Shown: positions 37,769 to 46,400 of the stretch, piece by piece
Layout of the letters: every line of letters starts with the position of its first letter
Numbering within the stretch: position 1 is the stretch's first letter
Assembly: GCA_938007965.1 (NCBI GenBank)
Contig: CALLMH010000052.1
Span: 1 to 64,000 of the forward strand
Direction of reading: 5' to 3'
Source: an uncultured Saprospiraceae bacterium
GTDB taxonomy: Bacteria > Bacteroidota > Bacteroidia > Chitinophagales > Saprospiraceae
Length of the DNA: 64,000 nt
Program-made: the position numbers and the translations under genes
The notes under the pieces: model-generated
The model's database searches: none
What the model saw: only the letters and a program-made list of their open reading frames with translations
What the model was told of the DNA's origin: nothing

Positions 37769-37782
37769 CTAAATTCATAAAT

Positions 37783-39426
37783 ATGAAACTCTTATATATA
37801 AGTTTTTTTGTTTCCTTGCTACCTTTTCTTTTAAAATCTCAATCTTGTTTTGAAGATGGACTTTCTTTAAGTAATCAAATTGAAGCCGAAAATTTTTTGT
37901 TAGATAATCCAAATTGTTCTATTATTGAAGGCGATCTTAATGTCTTTTTTTCATCCTTGGAAAATCTAGATGCCCTTCAAAATATTAAAGAAATAAAAGG
38001 TAATCTTATTATAAGTGAGTCTCATAACCTGTCTTCACTAATTGGCTTAAAAAGATTAAATGCTATAGGTGGAAGTTTAATTGTCAGTGACAATAATAGT
38101 TTACATGACTTATCAGGTTTAGATTCATTAACTAGTATAGACGGTAGTCTAATAATCGAGAACAACCAAAACTTACAATCGATTAAGGCTATAGAAAATC
38201 TGTCGAATTTAAAATCTACATTAAAAATTAGCGGAAACTCTACTCTAGATTCGATTTCTATGACAAGTCTGACAGACACAATAAGTTCGATTGACATCAC
38301 TAGTAATTCTGAACTTCACCATATTTATATAGATGGCAATTTGAAATCTATAGAGGGCTCACTTAGAATTGACATAAATCCAAATCTTTTGACCATTGAA
38401 GGATTCACAAAATTAGAAAAAATAAACAGTAATTTAACAATTTTGAATAATTCTGAATTGAAGAATGTTTCAGGATTTGACTCATTAATTAGAATTGGTG
38501 GGGGTATGAGTTTTAATGCATGTGATAATATCGAGGAAATTCCTTCATTTAACAATTTAGTTTACAGCAAATCGATTCAGATAGCCTTGGATAGACTAAA
38601 AATAATTGATGGATTTTATAATCTTCGAGATACAATAGATGACTTAATCATTCTTAGGTGTGATTCATTAAAATCAGTAAATGGATTCAATAAAATTAGC
38701 CATGTAAAAACTAGAGTGCTCTTTGGAACCACAAAAGATTTAATTAGTATTAACGGATTTGATGATTTAGTTTCCACGAGATATTTGCACCTTGACTACT
38801 GTCCAAATTTAAGTACTATAAATGCATTTGAGAGCTTGGAAATTATTGATTCGACGTTTCTAATTGGAGGCTGTAATAGTTTAAAGAATCTAGATTTTGT
38901 CCAATCATTGAAAAAAGTGGACGAGATAATTATAAGATCAGCAACGACTTCAATAATTACAAACGGAATTGACGATATAGAGGGATTATCCAATATTGAT
39001 GTAAATTATCTTACAAGCCTTAATATTTCTCATTGTCCTAATCTGTCTGTCTGTGCGTATGAGTCAATATGTAGTTATCTAGAAGAATCAAATACAAATT
39101 ACTTTATTGAAAATAATGACTTTGGTTGCAATTCTAGAGAAGAAATTTTAGAAGCTTGCGAAATGGTCAGTACAGATAATATTATGAACAGCCATATAAC
39201 GATTAATTTGTACCCTAATCCTGCCACTATTGTAATAACAATTGATTGTTCAGAAAAAATAGAAAAAGTTGAAATTCATGAAATCAATGGGCAAAAGGTT
39301 AAAGAATTGATCATCCATTCAGCTCAAATTGATGTATCTGATCTTAAAAATGGACTTTATTTATTAACTCTTAGTACAAATGATGGAATCTATACAAAAA
39401 AGGTAACTATCACTAACAATGAGTGA
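37783..39426 (+). CDS. Cassette-borne leucine-rich repeat protein with T9SS sorting domain
   Basis: A 547-residue exported protein: signal peptide (ends near LKSQS), then about 15 degenerate L-domain/LRR-type units of ~22-25 residues with the recurring pattern L-x-x-I-x-G-x-L-x-I and N-x-x-L (LDALQNIKEIKGNLIISESH, DSLTSIDGSLIIENNQNLQS). These resemble the receptor L-domain repeats found in Bacteroidota surface proteins. The last ~75 residues are a T9SS type A sorting domain (NLYPNPATIVITIDCSEKI, VEIHEINGQKV, NGLYLLTLSTNDG ending VTITNNE). The final codons and stop overlap the R'' and hairpin of attC-B1, so the cassette boundary shapes the protein end. It is a T9SS cargo carried in an integron-like cassette. 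Confidence 0.88.
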   Translation: MKLLYISFFVSLLPFLLKSQSCFEDGLSLSNQIEAENFLLDNPNCSIIEGDLNVFFSSLENLDALQNIKEIKGNLIISESHNLSSLIGLKRLNAIGGSLIVSDNNSLHDLSGLDSLTSIDGSLIIENNQNLQSIKAIENLSNLKSTLKISGNSTLDSISMTSLTDTISSIDITSNSELHHIYIDGNLKSIEGSLRIDINPNLLTIEGFTKLEKINSNLTILNNSELKNVSGFDSLIRIGGGMSFNACDNIEEIPSFNNLVYSKSIQIALDRLKIIDGFYNLRDTIDDLIILRCDSLKSVNGFNKISHVKTRVLFGTTKDLISINGFDDLVSTRYLHLDYCPNLSTINAFESLEIIDSTFLIGGCNSLKNLDFVQSLKKVDEIIIRSATTSIITNGIDDIEGLSNIDVNYLTSLNISHCPNLSVCAYESICSYLEESNTNYFIENNDFGCNSREEILEACEMVSTDNIMNSHITINLYPNPATIVITIDCSEKIEKVEIHEINGQKVKELIIHSAQIDVSDLKNGLYLLTLSTNDGIYTKKVTITNNE

Positions 39427-39476
39427 TGATGGAAGAGTTCGTACCTCACTCCTCCACATACTCTGAGCCGTTACCG
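39408..39476 (+). repeat. attC-like site B1
   Basis: R'' TATCACTAAC, AA, left arm GAGTGATGATGGAAGAGT (39421-39438), loop of nine bases, right arm ACTCCTCCACATACTC (39448-39463), TGAGCC, R' GTTACCG. Pairing runs GAGT, AT, TGGA, GAGT with small bulges, as in attC sites. The frame AACAA...CGTT is kept. Confidence 0.7.
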
Positions 39477-42400
39477 CCAATACAGAAATAACAGTATCAA
39501 AGAATAAGATATAATGAAGAAAGTATGAACAAACTTCAATTCGATGAATTTTTAAGATCAATTACAATTAGTAAAAATGATACCTATACAATTTTACTTG
39601 GAGCGGGTTGTTCAATAAGTTCTGGAATTCCATCAGCTAATGATTGCATATGGGACTGGAAAGGAGCAATTTATAAATCTAATAATCCATCCAATTCAGA
39701 TTGGATAAATAATTTTAGAAATCCAAAGGTTCAAAAAACAATCCAGACATGGTTAGATAACCAAGGGACATTTGTTGAAAAAGGATCAAATGAAGAATAT
39801 TCCTACTATGCAAAGAAGTGCTTTCCAATAGACTCTAATCGAAGACAATACTTTCAAAAGATTTGTTCAAACATTAAACCAGCAATTGGATACAGAGCTA
39901 TACCAATTTTAGTCAAGCAAGGCATGCTTGATTCCGTATGGACAACAAACTTTGATGACTTGGTGTCAAACTCTTGTATCATTGGTGGTGTTCAAGGAAT
40001 TGACATATCGTTAGATACAGTTGACAGAATTAATCAAAGAACTCAAAGTAAAAACGAATTACCAATTATTAAACTTCATGGTGACTTCAAATATGGAGAA
40101 TTAAAAAACACAAATGAAGAGTTGCAAGTTCAAGACGAAACTTTCCGAAACAAGCTGATAGATTACTTAGGAGATAAACACCTGATTGTTGTTGGGTACA
40201 GCGGAAGAGATAATTCATTGATGTCCGCATTGAAAGATGCATATTCAAAAAAAGGTGGTGGGATGCTTTTCTGGTGCGGATACCACGACAACCTAAGTGC
40301 TCCTGTTTCTGAATTAATAAAACATGCTAAGGAAAATGAAAGGGAAGCATTCTATATCCCAACGGATGGTTTTGATACGACAATTCTTAACATTGCAAAA
40401 TTAGTAGTAGAGAATAATGCCAGCTTAAAACAAGAACTCTCAGAAATCCAAGAGGTTGGTGAAATAAATGATTCATTCACACCATTCGATTTAAAACCTC
40501 CCAGAATAAACAAAGTCCTAAAGAGCAATTGTTTTCCATTGAAATTCCCAGAAGAGGTTCTTGTATTTGATGGCATAATAGAAGCCAAACCTTGGGACAC
40601 AATTAATTCAATAGCATTACAACGAAATGATATTTCCGCAATACCATACCAAGGGAAAATTTGGGCTTTTGGAACTGTCGAAGTTCTTAAAGAAGCGTTT
40701 GAAGGGATTATATCTGGAGACATTACAAGAAAACCTTTAACTGATACGAGAATACATAACTCAGGAATTAATTCCTTGATGCTGTCTTCAATATGTAAGG
40801 TCCTTACTGCGACAAAGGAACTCAAGACAAATTTCAGAAATAAAATATGGTCTAATGAATATCAAACAATAGCGAATACCCAAGTATACAATGCTGTTAA
40901 ACTATCATTAGAAAAAATAAGGGGTGAGTTCTATTTAACATTGAATCCAAGTTTTCACATAAATGATGATACTCATTCAAAAGATTTAATGCAGCGAATT
41001 GGTTTAGCATTCTACCATAAAATATGGAATAGTAAGTATAACGATTACATAAAAAAATGGAGTAAGTTATTGTTCACTCATGATAAGTTTGAACTTCCTT
41101 TAAATTCAGGTAGTGGCTTTAATTTTGTAATTGGCAAAATTCCTCTTTTTACAAACATCTGTGAATTATCCAACAGCTACACAAACAAGCACAATGTCCC
41201 GAACAAATACATAAAACTTAAAGGAGTACAATTCAAAGAGTCAGAACTGGTTTTTTCCACAAAACACGGAAATAACCATACCACAGATACACATCCAATG
41301 AGAGGCTTACTAAATAATAGGCCTTTCGAAACAAGCCTAAATACCTTTCTTAGTGACAGTATACAATTAGGGGTTATTTGTCCAGTTTTAGATGCTGATG
41401 GTTTCTATAAATTCCTCTTAAAGCAAAACCAAAAAATTCCAAAGTTTAGTGAGAAAGAGGATTACATAATAGATTTTGAGGGTTTTTATAATACCTACGG
41501 ATTGAGTTTGAATATTCCAGAGCCAACGTCTTCAGATTGGTTAACCTTGGCGGAACCAGTTAAACAGGACATTAAGGAAATAGCTCATGAAATTAAAAGA
41601 AATATATGTGAACAGATATCGCAATTAAAGACTTCAGGTAATCAAAAGGTAATCGTAATATTCATCCCAGAACGATGGGACAACTTCACAAGTTATCATG
41701 AAGAAGGCGAGTCTTTTGATTTACATGATTATGTTAAAGCATATTGTGTCGAGAAAAGAGTTACCTCACAATTTATCAGAGAAAAAACTATAAAGGATAG
41801 TAGACAAAGCTGTCAAATAAACTGGTGGCTCTCGCTATCTTATTACGTAAAATCGTTAAGAACGCCTTGGATACTTAGTAACATAGATAAATCAACAGCA
41901 TTTGCAGGAATTGGCTACAGTGTTGATTCTAAGAAAGATGACAAGGCCCATATTATATTGGGATGTAGTCATATATACAGTTCTTCTGGAGAAGGTTTAA
42001 AATATAAATTATCCAAAATAAGTAATGACAGAATTGAATGGAGATATAAAAAACCACACTTAGGTTATGATGACGCTTATGAATTTGGGAAAAATGTAAT
42101 TAATCTTTTCTATGAGTCTATGAATGAAATCCCTAAGAGAGTAGTTATACATAAAAGAACTTTTTTCACAGAGGATGAGAAGAAAGGAATACTTGATAGT
42201 CTTTATGACAATACAAACATAGAATCAGTTGACTTAGTTGAGATTAATTTTGAAGATGATATAAAATATGTCTCAAGTAAGATACGTGATGGCAAGACTC
42301 AAATAGATGGCTTTTCAGTCTCACGTGGTACTTGCATACAAATATCAGCATCTCAAGCATTTTTATGGGCACATGGCGTAATACCATCAGTAAACAATCC

Positions 42401-42723
42401 AAGGTATAATTTTTACCCAGGAGGTAGATATATTCCTAAACCACTTAAGTTGATTAAACATCATGGCAATGGAAGTTTAGAGCAAATCGCTAATGAAATT
42501 TTAGGACTAACAAAAATGAATTGGAATTCACTTAACATGTATTCTCAATTACCAGCTACAATTTCATCTTCAAGTGATATAGCTCGAATAGGAAAACTTA
42601 TAGAAAATAAGAGCAAAATTGAATACGATTATAGGTATTTTATATAGTAATGGAAGTACTGGCGGTAACAAGGCATGATCAGGGAATGCCTCCTTCGTCA
42701 GCACTCCCGATATGCCCACTACG
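39471..42723 (+). mobile_element. Cassette B2 with SIR2-Argonaute defence gene
   Basis: Begins (g)TTACCGCCA (39470-39479); R'' TGGCGGTAAC at 42660-42669 is the exact reverse complement. Pairing resumes for three bases (TAC/GTA) after a mismatch at position 11. Length 3,253 bases, large for a cassette. It carries a single gene in the cassette direction. Confidence 0.75.
39525..42647 (+). CDS. Single-chain SIR2-APAZ-Argonaute defence protein
   Basis: A 1,040-residue protein. Residues ~20-300 are a SIR2 NADase-type domain: GAGCS (26-30), TTNFDDL (140-146), LHGD with His185, and GYSGRD (224-229). A central APAZ-like region (~330-690) is followed by a MID domain (KVIVIFIPERW near 706, then CVEKRVTSQFIREKTIKDSR, the guide 5'-end pocket) and a PIWI domain (~780-1040; FAGIGYSVD, VVIHKRTFF, LPATISSSSDIARIGKLI). 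The expected catalytic Asp positions of PIWI read Gly and His, so slicing should be absent, as in short pAgos. Related SIR2-pAgo systems sense invading nucleic acid through a guide and deplete NAD. Those are often two genes; a fused form is known in part of the family (S1A type). The gene lies alone in a cassette. Confidence 0.85.
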   Translation: MNKLQFDEFLRSITISKNDTYTILLGAGCSISSGIPSANDCIWDWKGAIYKSNNPSNSDWINNFRNPKVQKTIQTWLDNQGTFVEKGSNEEYSYYAKKCFPIDSNRRQYFQKICSNIKPAIGYRAIPILVKQGMLDSVWTTNFDDLVSNSCIIGGVQGIDISLDTVDRINQRTQSKNELPIIKLHGDFKYGELKNTNEELQVQDETFRNKLIDYLGDKHLIVVGYSGRDNSLMSALKDAYSKKGGGMLFWCGYHDNLSAPVSELIKHAKENEREAFYIPTDGFDTTILNIAKLVVENNASLKQELSEIQEVGEINDSFTPFDLKPPRINKVLKSNCFPLKFPEEVLVFDGIIEAKPWDTINSIALQRNDISAIPYQGKIWAFGTVEVLKEAFEGIISGDITRKPLTDTRIHNSGINSLMLSSICKVLTATKELKTNFRNKIWSNEYQTIANTQVYNAVKLSLEKIRGEFYLTLNPSFHINDDTHSKDLMQRIGLAFYHKIWNSKYNDYIKKWSKLLFTHDKFELPLNSGSGFNFVIGKIPLFTNICELSNSYTNKHNVPNKYIKLKGVQFKESELVFSTKHGNNHTTDTHPMRGLLNNRPFETSLNTFLSDSIQLGVICPVLDADGFYKFLLKQNQKIPKFSEKEDYIIDFEGFYNTYGLSLNIPEPTSSDWLTLAEPVKQDIKEIAHEIKRNICEQISQLKTSGNQKVIVIFIPERWDNFTSYHEEGESFDLHDYVKAYCVEKRVTSQFIREKTIKDSRQSCQINWWLSLSYYVKSLRTPWILSNIDKSTAFAGIGYSVDSKKDDKAHIILGCSHIYSSSGEGLKYKLSKISNDRIEWRYKKPHLGYDDAYEFGKNVINLFYESMNEIPKRVVIHKRTFFTEDEKKGILDSLYDNTNIESVDLVEINFEDDIKYVSSKIRDGKTQIDGFSVSRGTCIQISASQAFLWAHGVIPSVNNPRYNFYPGGRYIPKPLKLIKHHGNGSLEQIANEILGLTKMNWNSLNMYSQLPATISSSSDIARIGKLIENKSKIEYDYRYFI

Positions 42724-42729
42724 TTGGCC
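42660..42729 (+). repeat. attC-like site B2
   Basis: R'' TGGCGGTAAC, AA, left arm GGCATGATCAGGGAATGC (42672-42689), loop CTCCTTCGTCA, right arm GCACTCCCGATATGCC (42701-42716), CACTAC, R' GTTGGCC. The arms pair except for a bulged GA and two single mismatches. The loop TCCTTCGTCA is identical to that of site A1. Confidence 0.75.
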
Positions 42730-42734
42730 ATGTC

Positions 42735-42813
42735 CAACTGAAATACAATCACAGTCCAATAGACATCGTAGCATTGGCTTTTGTGGTAGACAATGATTAT
42801 ATTCTTTTGAGTT
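42735..42813 (+). repeat. Right boundary repeat RB-B
   Basis: Partner of RB-A at 33564 with near-identical blocks (AATAGACATCGTAGCAT, TTGGCTTTTGTGGTAGAC, TTTTGAGTT). Here it begins six bases after attC-B2. Confidence 0.75.
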
Positions 42814-42856
42814 ATCTTTCATTAAAAAAACGAATTAGTAATCGAAAAAGAATTTT

Positions 42857-43241
42857 ATGGTATACGATGATTTAATGTATATTCATTTAGCAACTGTATA
42901 CCTTGTTTCATAATCGGAACAGTATTATTGTTGATTAAGAAAGGAACAACATTACTCAAAACGGCTGGACGAATCTATATGATATTGATGTTGATTACAG
43001 CCATTATAACGTTGTATATGCAAGCACAAGTTGGACTAAGAATGTTTAATCATTTTGGGTGGCTACATTGCTTTAGTATTTTAACTATATATACAGTTCC
43101 AACTGCTTATTTCGCTGCAAAAAAAGAAACATAAAATCTCATAAGAGAAAAATGATATTGCTTTATTTCGGTGCTATTATAATAGCTGGAGGATTCACTT
43201 TTTTTCCAGGAAGATATTTGTACGAAGTTTTTTTTGGTTAA
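42857..43241 (+). pseudogene. Frameshifted membrane-protein gene (DUF2306-like)
   Basis: Three frames in sequence rebuild a small four-helix membrane protein: MVYDDLMYIHLATVYLV (from 42857), a frame change near 42907 to FIIGTVLLLIKKGTTLL and GRIYMILMLITAIITLYM, NHFGWLHCFSILTIYTVPTAYFAAKK (to 43134), then another change to RKMILLYFGAIIIAGGF and FFPGRYLYEVFFG (to 43241). I recognise the order H-x-x-T-V ... KKGT ... GRIYM ... FGW-H ... VPTA as a DUF2306-like family. Two shifts in ~385 bases mark it as decayed. It lies after the last intact attC and before a decayed one (43268), so it was probably cassette-borne. Confidence 0.65.
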
Positions 43242-43267
43242 GAATGAAAAACTAAAAAACGAGAGAG

Positions 43268-43329
43268 AACAATGTTTATAAAATTATAACTCCCATTCGG
43301 TCGCAATGGGCTACATATACCAGACGATG
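43268..43329 (+). repeat. Decayed attC-like site B3
   Basis: AACAATG, left arm ending ATAACTCCCATT, loop CGGTCGC, right arm AATGGGCTACATATACC, then AGACGAT where CGTT is expected. The inner stem CCCATT (43292-43297) / AATGGG (43305-43310) is perfect. The AACAA start and ACG end match the other sites apart from the mutated GTT. No matching cassette start was found, in keeping with decay. Confidence 0.4.
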
Positions 43330-43330
43330 A

Positions 43331-43380
43331 ACATACCCATAATTGTATGGCTCTCTTTATTTCTGAACTATCCTAAGTTC
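43331..43380. repeat. Intergenic repeat R4
   Basis: ACCCATAATTGTATGGCTC, TCTTTATTTCTGAACTATCC. It matches 18692-18743 over most of its length. Confidence 0.6.
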
Positions 43381-43407
43381 TCTTTGGGTACTTTTTCAAG
43401 TTACATA

Positions 43408-46400
43408 TTATTTAGCGACCAAAAATTTCATAAGTCTAGTTTCATAATCTGTACTTATTTGGATACAGTACACTCCATTCTGAATCGATGATACGTCTAA
43501 TTTATAAATTCCTCCATTTGAAGAAATTGAAATATCAACTATTTGCCCGTTTAGATTATAGACAATCGGTATAGATTTGAGCGCTTTATCTACTTCTAGT
43601 GTTACTTCGTCACGGGCAGGGTTAGGATATACTAGAGCCGATAAGTTTACATCTTTCACGCTAGATAATACGCCTATTTCAAATGGTCCAAACGTCCCAG
43701 AGCATCCATTCGCATCTGTTATGATTACACTATACGAACCGGAACCGATGTTGTCTAGATTTTCTATATCGAGTATATTGCCTTGATTATCTGTAAGTTC
43801 GATTGTGAATGCAGGTGTACCCCCTATGACATCAAAACTAATGCTCCCATCTTCAGATTCCGGATTACTAGCATCGATAATGACTATGTTTTCGATAGTT
43901 ATTTCCTCAGGTGATGTTATGTCCATATCCACGATTTGTACGATGCAGTCATTGGCATCTGTAGCGGTTACAGAATATTGACCTACATCTAGACCAGATA
44001 TAGATGATCCTATAGCACCATTACTCCATTCGTAATCGATAGGGTCAACTGCACCGTCCAAAATTATCTCTATACTACCGTCAGCAGCTCCGAAACATGA
44101 TATATCAGATATAGTTGCTGTAGATGTTACATTGCAATCTCCATTATTTATAGCTATTGATACTTCTGCAGTACATCCATTGGCATCTGTCACTGTTAGA
44201 GAATAGGTGCCAATCATCAAATTCGAGATTGACATTGTGGTTTCTCCATTGCTCCATAGGTAGGTATATGGTTCTACTCCGTTTATAGGTGCTGCAGTGG
44301 CTGTACCATCATCAGCTCCATTTTCAGATAGATCTGTTGTGGTCACATTAGGATCTATAGCTAGAGGTGCATCTAGTGTATATTCTATGGTTGTACTGCA
44401 CTCGTTACCATCTGATATAGTAAGTGTATAGTCTCCAGCACCAATATTTGAAATCGAACTGGTGTTATCACCTGTACTCCAGAGGTAAGTGTATACTCCA
44501 TTTCCACCACTTGCGACGATATCTATACTTCCATCATCACTATCACTACAAGTCGGTAAGATGGATGTTGCTATGGCAGTTATTTCTGTAGGGTCATCTA
44601 GTGTATAGTTAGCAACCTCTGTACACTCATTTTGATCGGTTACAGTAAGAGAATAATCGCCTTGTTCTAGATTTACCAATGCAAGAGTCGTATCATCCGT
44701 GTTCCATAAGTAACTCAGCGTCCCAGTTCCACCAGAAGCCATCAAGTCGATCATACCCGTAGATTCTCCAGGACATAGCGGGGGTGTTATATTATTAATA
44801 TCAATACTAATCGGATCTGGTTCAGATATTACAAATTCTATTTCTTCGTTACATCCCAGTTCGTCGCTGAGTACTACACTGTATAAGCCGGGAACCAAAT
44901 CGGTAATTAATGATTCCGTAGATCCTGTATTCCAAATTATGCTAAGAGGACCCGTGCCTCCTTCTGGAGATATGAGTATAGTACCATCATTTTGATCATG
45001 ACAAGTTATATTAGTAATCATCTCATTGGCAACAAAAGGGGATGGTCCAAGAATGTCAAAACTGATCACCCCATCACACCCGCCAACATCTGTGACGGTG
45101 ACAGAGTAAGTTCCAGCTGGGAGATTTTCTTCTGTTGCATTCATGCCTCCATTGGACCATGCGTATGTATAATCTCCAACTCCGCCCTCCGCAGATATGG
45201 TCGCTGATCCATTACTTTCGTTACTGCATGTATTATTTACCACGTCATTTACGGCCAATAATATTCCTTCTACATCATTAAGTGCTGTTTGCGCTTCAGC
45301 TGTACATCCATTGGCATCTGTTACTGTGACACTGTAAGTGCCTGATGATAAATCATTTATTACTTCATTTACTGATCCATTACTCCATTCGAATGCGTAA
45401 TCCGCTGTGCCTCCATCACCAAATGCAGATAGGGAGCCGTCAGTATTGCCACAATTTGGTTGATTGATGACTACGATTCCAGCGCTTAAGACGGTTGCTG
45501 GTTCATTTATTTCTACACTCGCAGAAGACTGACATTCATTTTCATCAGAGACGGTAACTGTGTAGGTGCCCGGTGCAAGGTCAGTCACTATGCTTCCTTC
45601 TTCATTATTGGACCAGATATATACATAGGCTCCTGTACCTCCAGTGGCTATTGCAGTAGCTGTGCCATCTTGACCACCATTACAGTTTACATCAATTGAG
45701 CTGATGTCAATGATGATTTCCGATGGATCATCGATTGTTATTTCTATCTCATTGCTACATCCTTCACTATCGAATACTTCTACCAAGTAAGATCCTGCAG
45801 GTAGATCAGTAATAGTGCCTCCTGATGGATTACCTGTGCCGCCAGTCAACCATGAATATGAAAATCCACCATTTCCGCCAGTAGCTTCTACAGAGATACT
45901 ACCGTCAATGTTGCCATTACAGCTTGGCGGATTACTCCCCAAGATATTTATGACTATTGGCTCTGGTTGTCCTATGGTAATAGGAATTTCTTGGGTACAT
46001 CCATTTATATCTGTAGCGGTTACATTATAGATGCCGGACGAAAGATTGTTCTGGACGGCACCTGTGATTCCTCCACCCCAATCGTAATCAAAACCACCAT
46101 TCCCGCCCGTAGCGGAGACTTCGGCTGCTCCTGATGGAGTATTATTACAAGTAGCATCAGATTGAGATAAGATAGTAAGAGTAATCTCTGAGGGAGCAAT
46201 AATATCGACTGAGACCGTTATCGATTCATTGCTATCATCCGTTACTGTTACTTGGTGCGTGCCACCAGTCAGCATTATAGCGGTTGCACTTGACTCTCCA
46301 TTGTCCCATTGGTACATATATCCTCCGCTACCACCTGCGGCATTTACTGTAGCGCTTCCGTCCGCAGAATCGCTGCAAGTAGCCTCTGTTATATTGGAGA

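Larger units (their letters stand above)
36924..39470 (+). mobile_element. Cassette B1 with two secreted-protein genes
   Basis: Begins (g)TTAGTGATA (36923-36932); the R'' at its 3' end, TATCACTAAC (39408-39417), is the exact reverse complement, and pairing resumes for three bases after a mismatch at position 11. Length 2,547 bases, with two genes in the cassette direction. Confidence 0.75.

Noticed and set aside
42675..42875. 66-codon frame over attC-B2 and RB-B
   Set aside because: It spans the attC hairpin and a direct repeat. The matching region of RB-A is broken by five extra bases, so no shared protein is supported.
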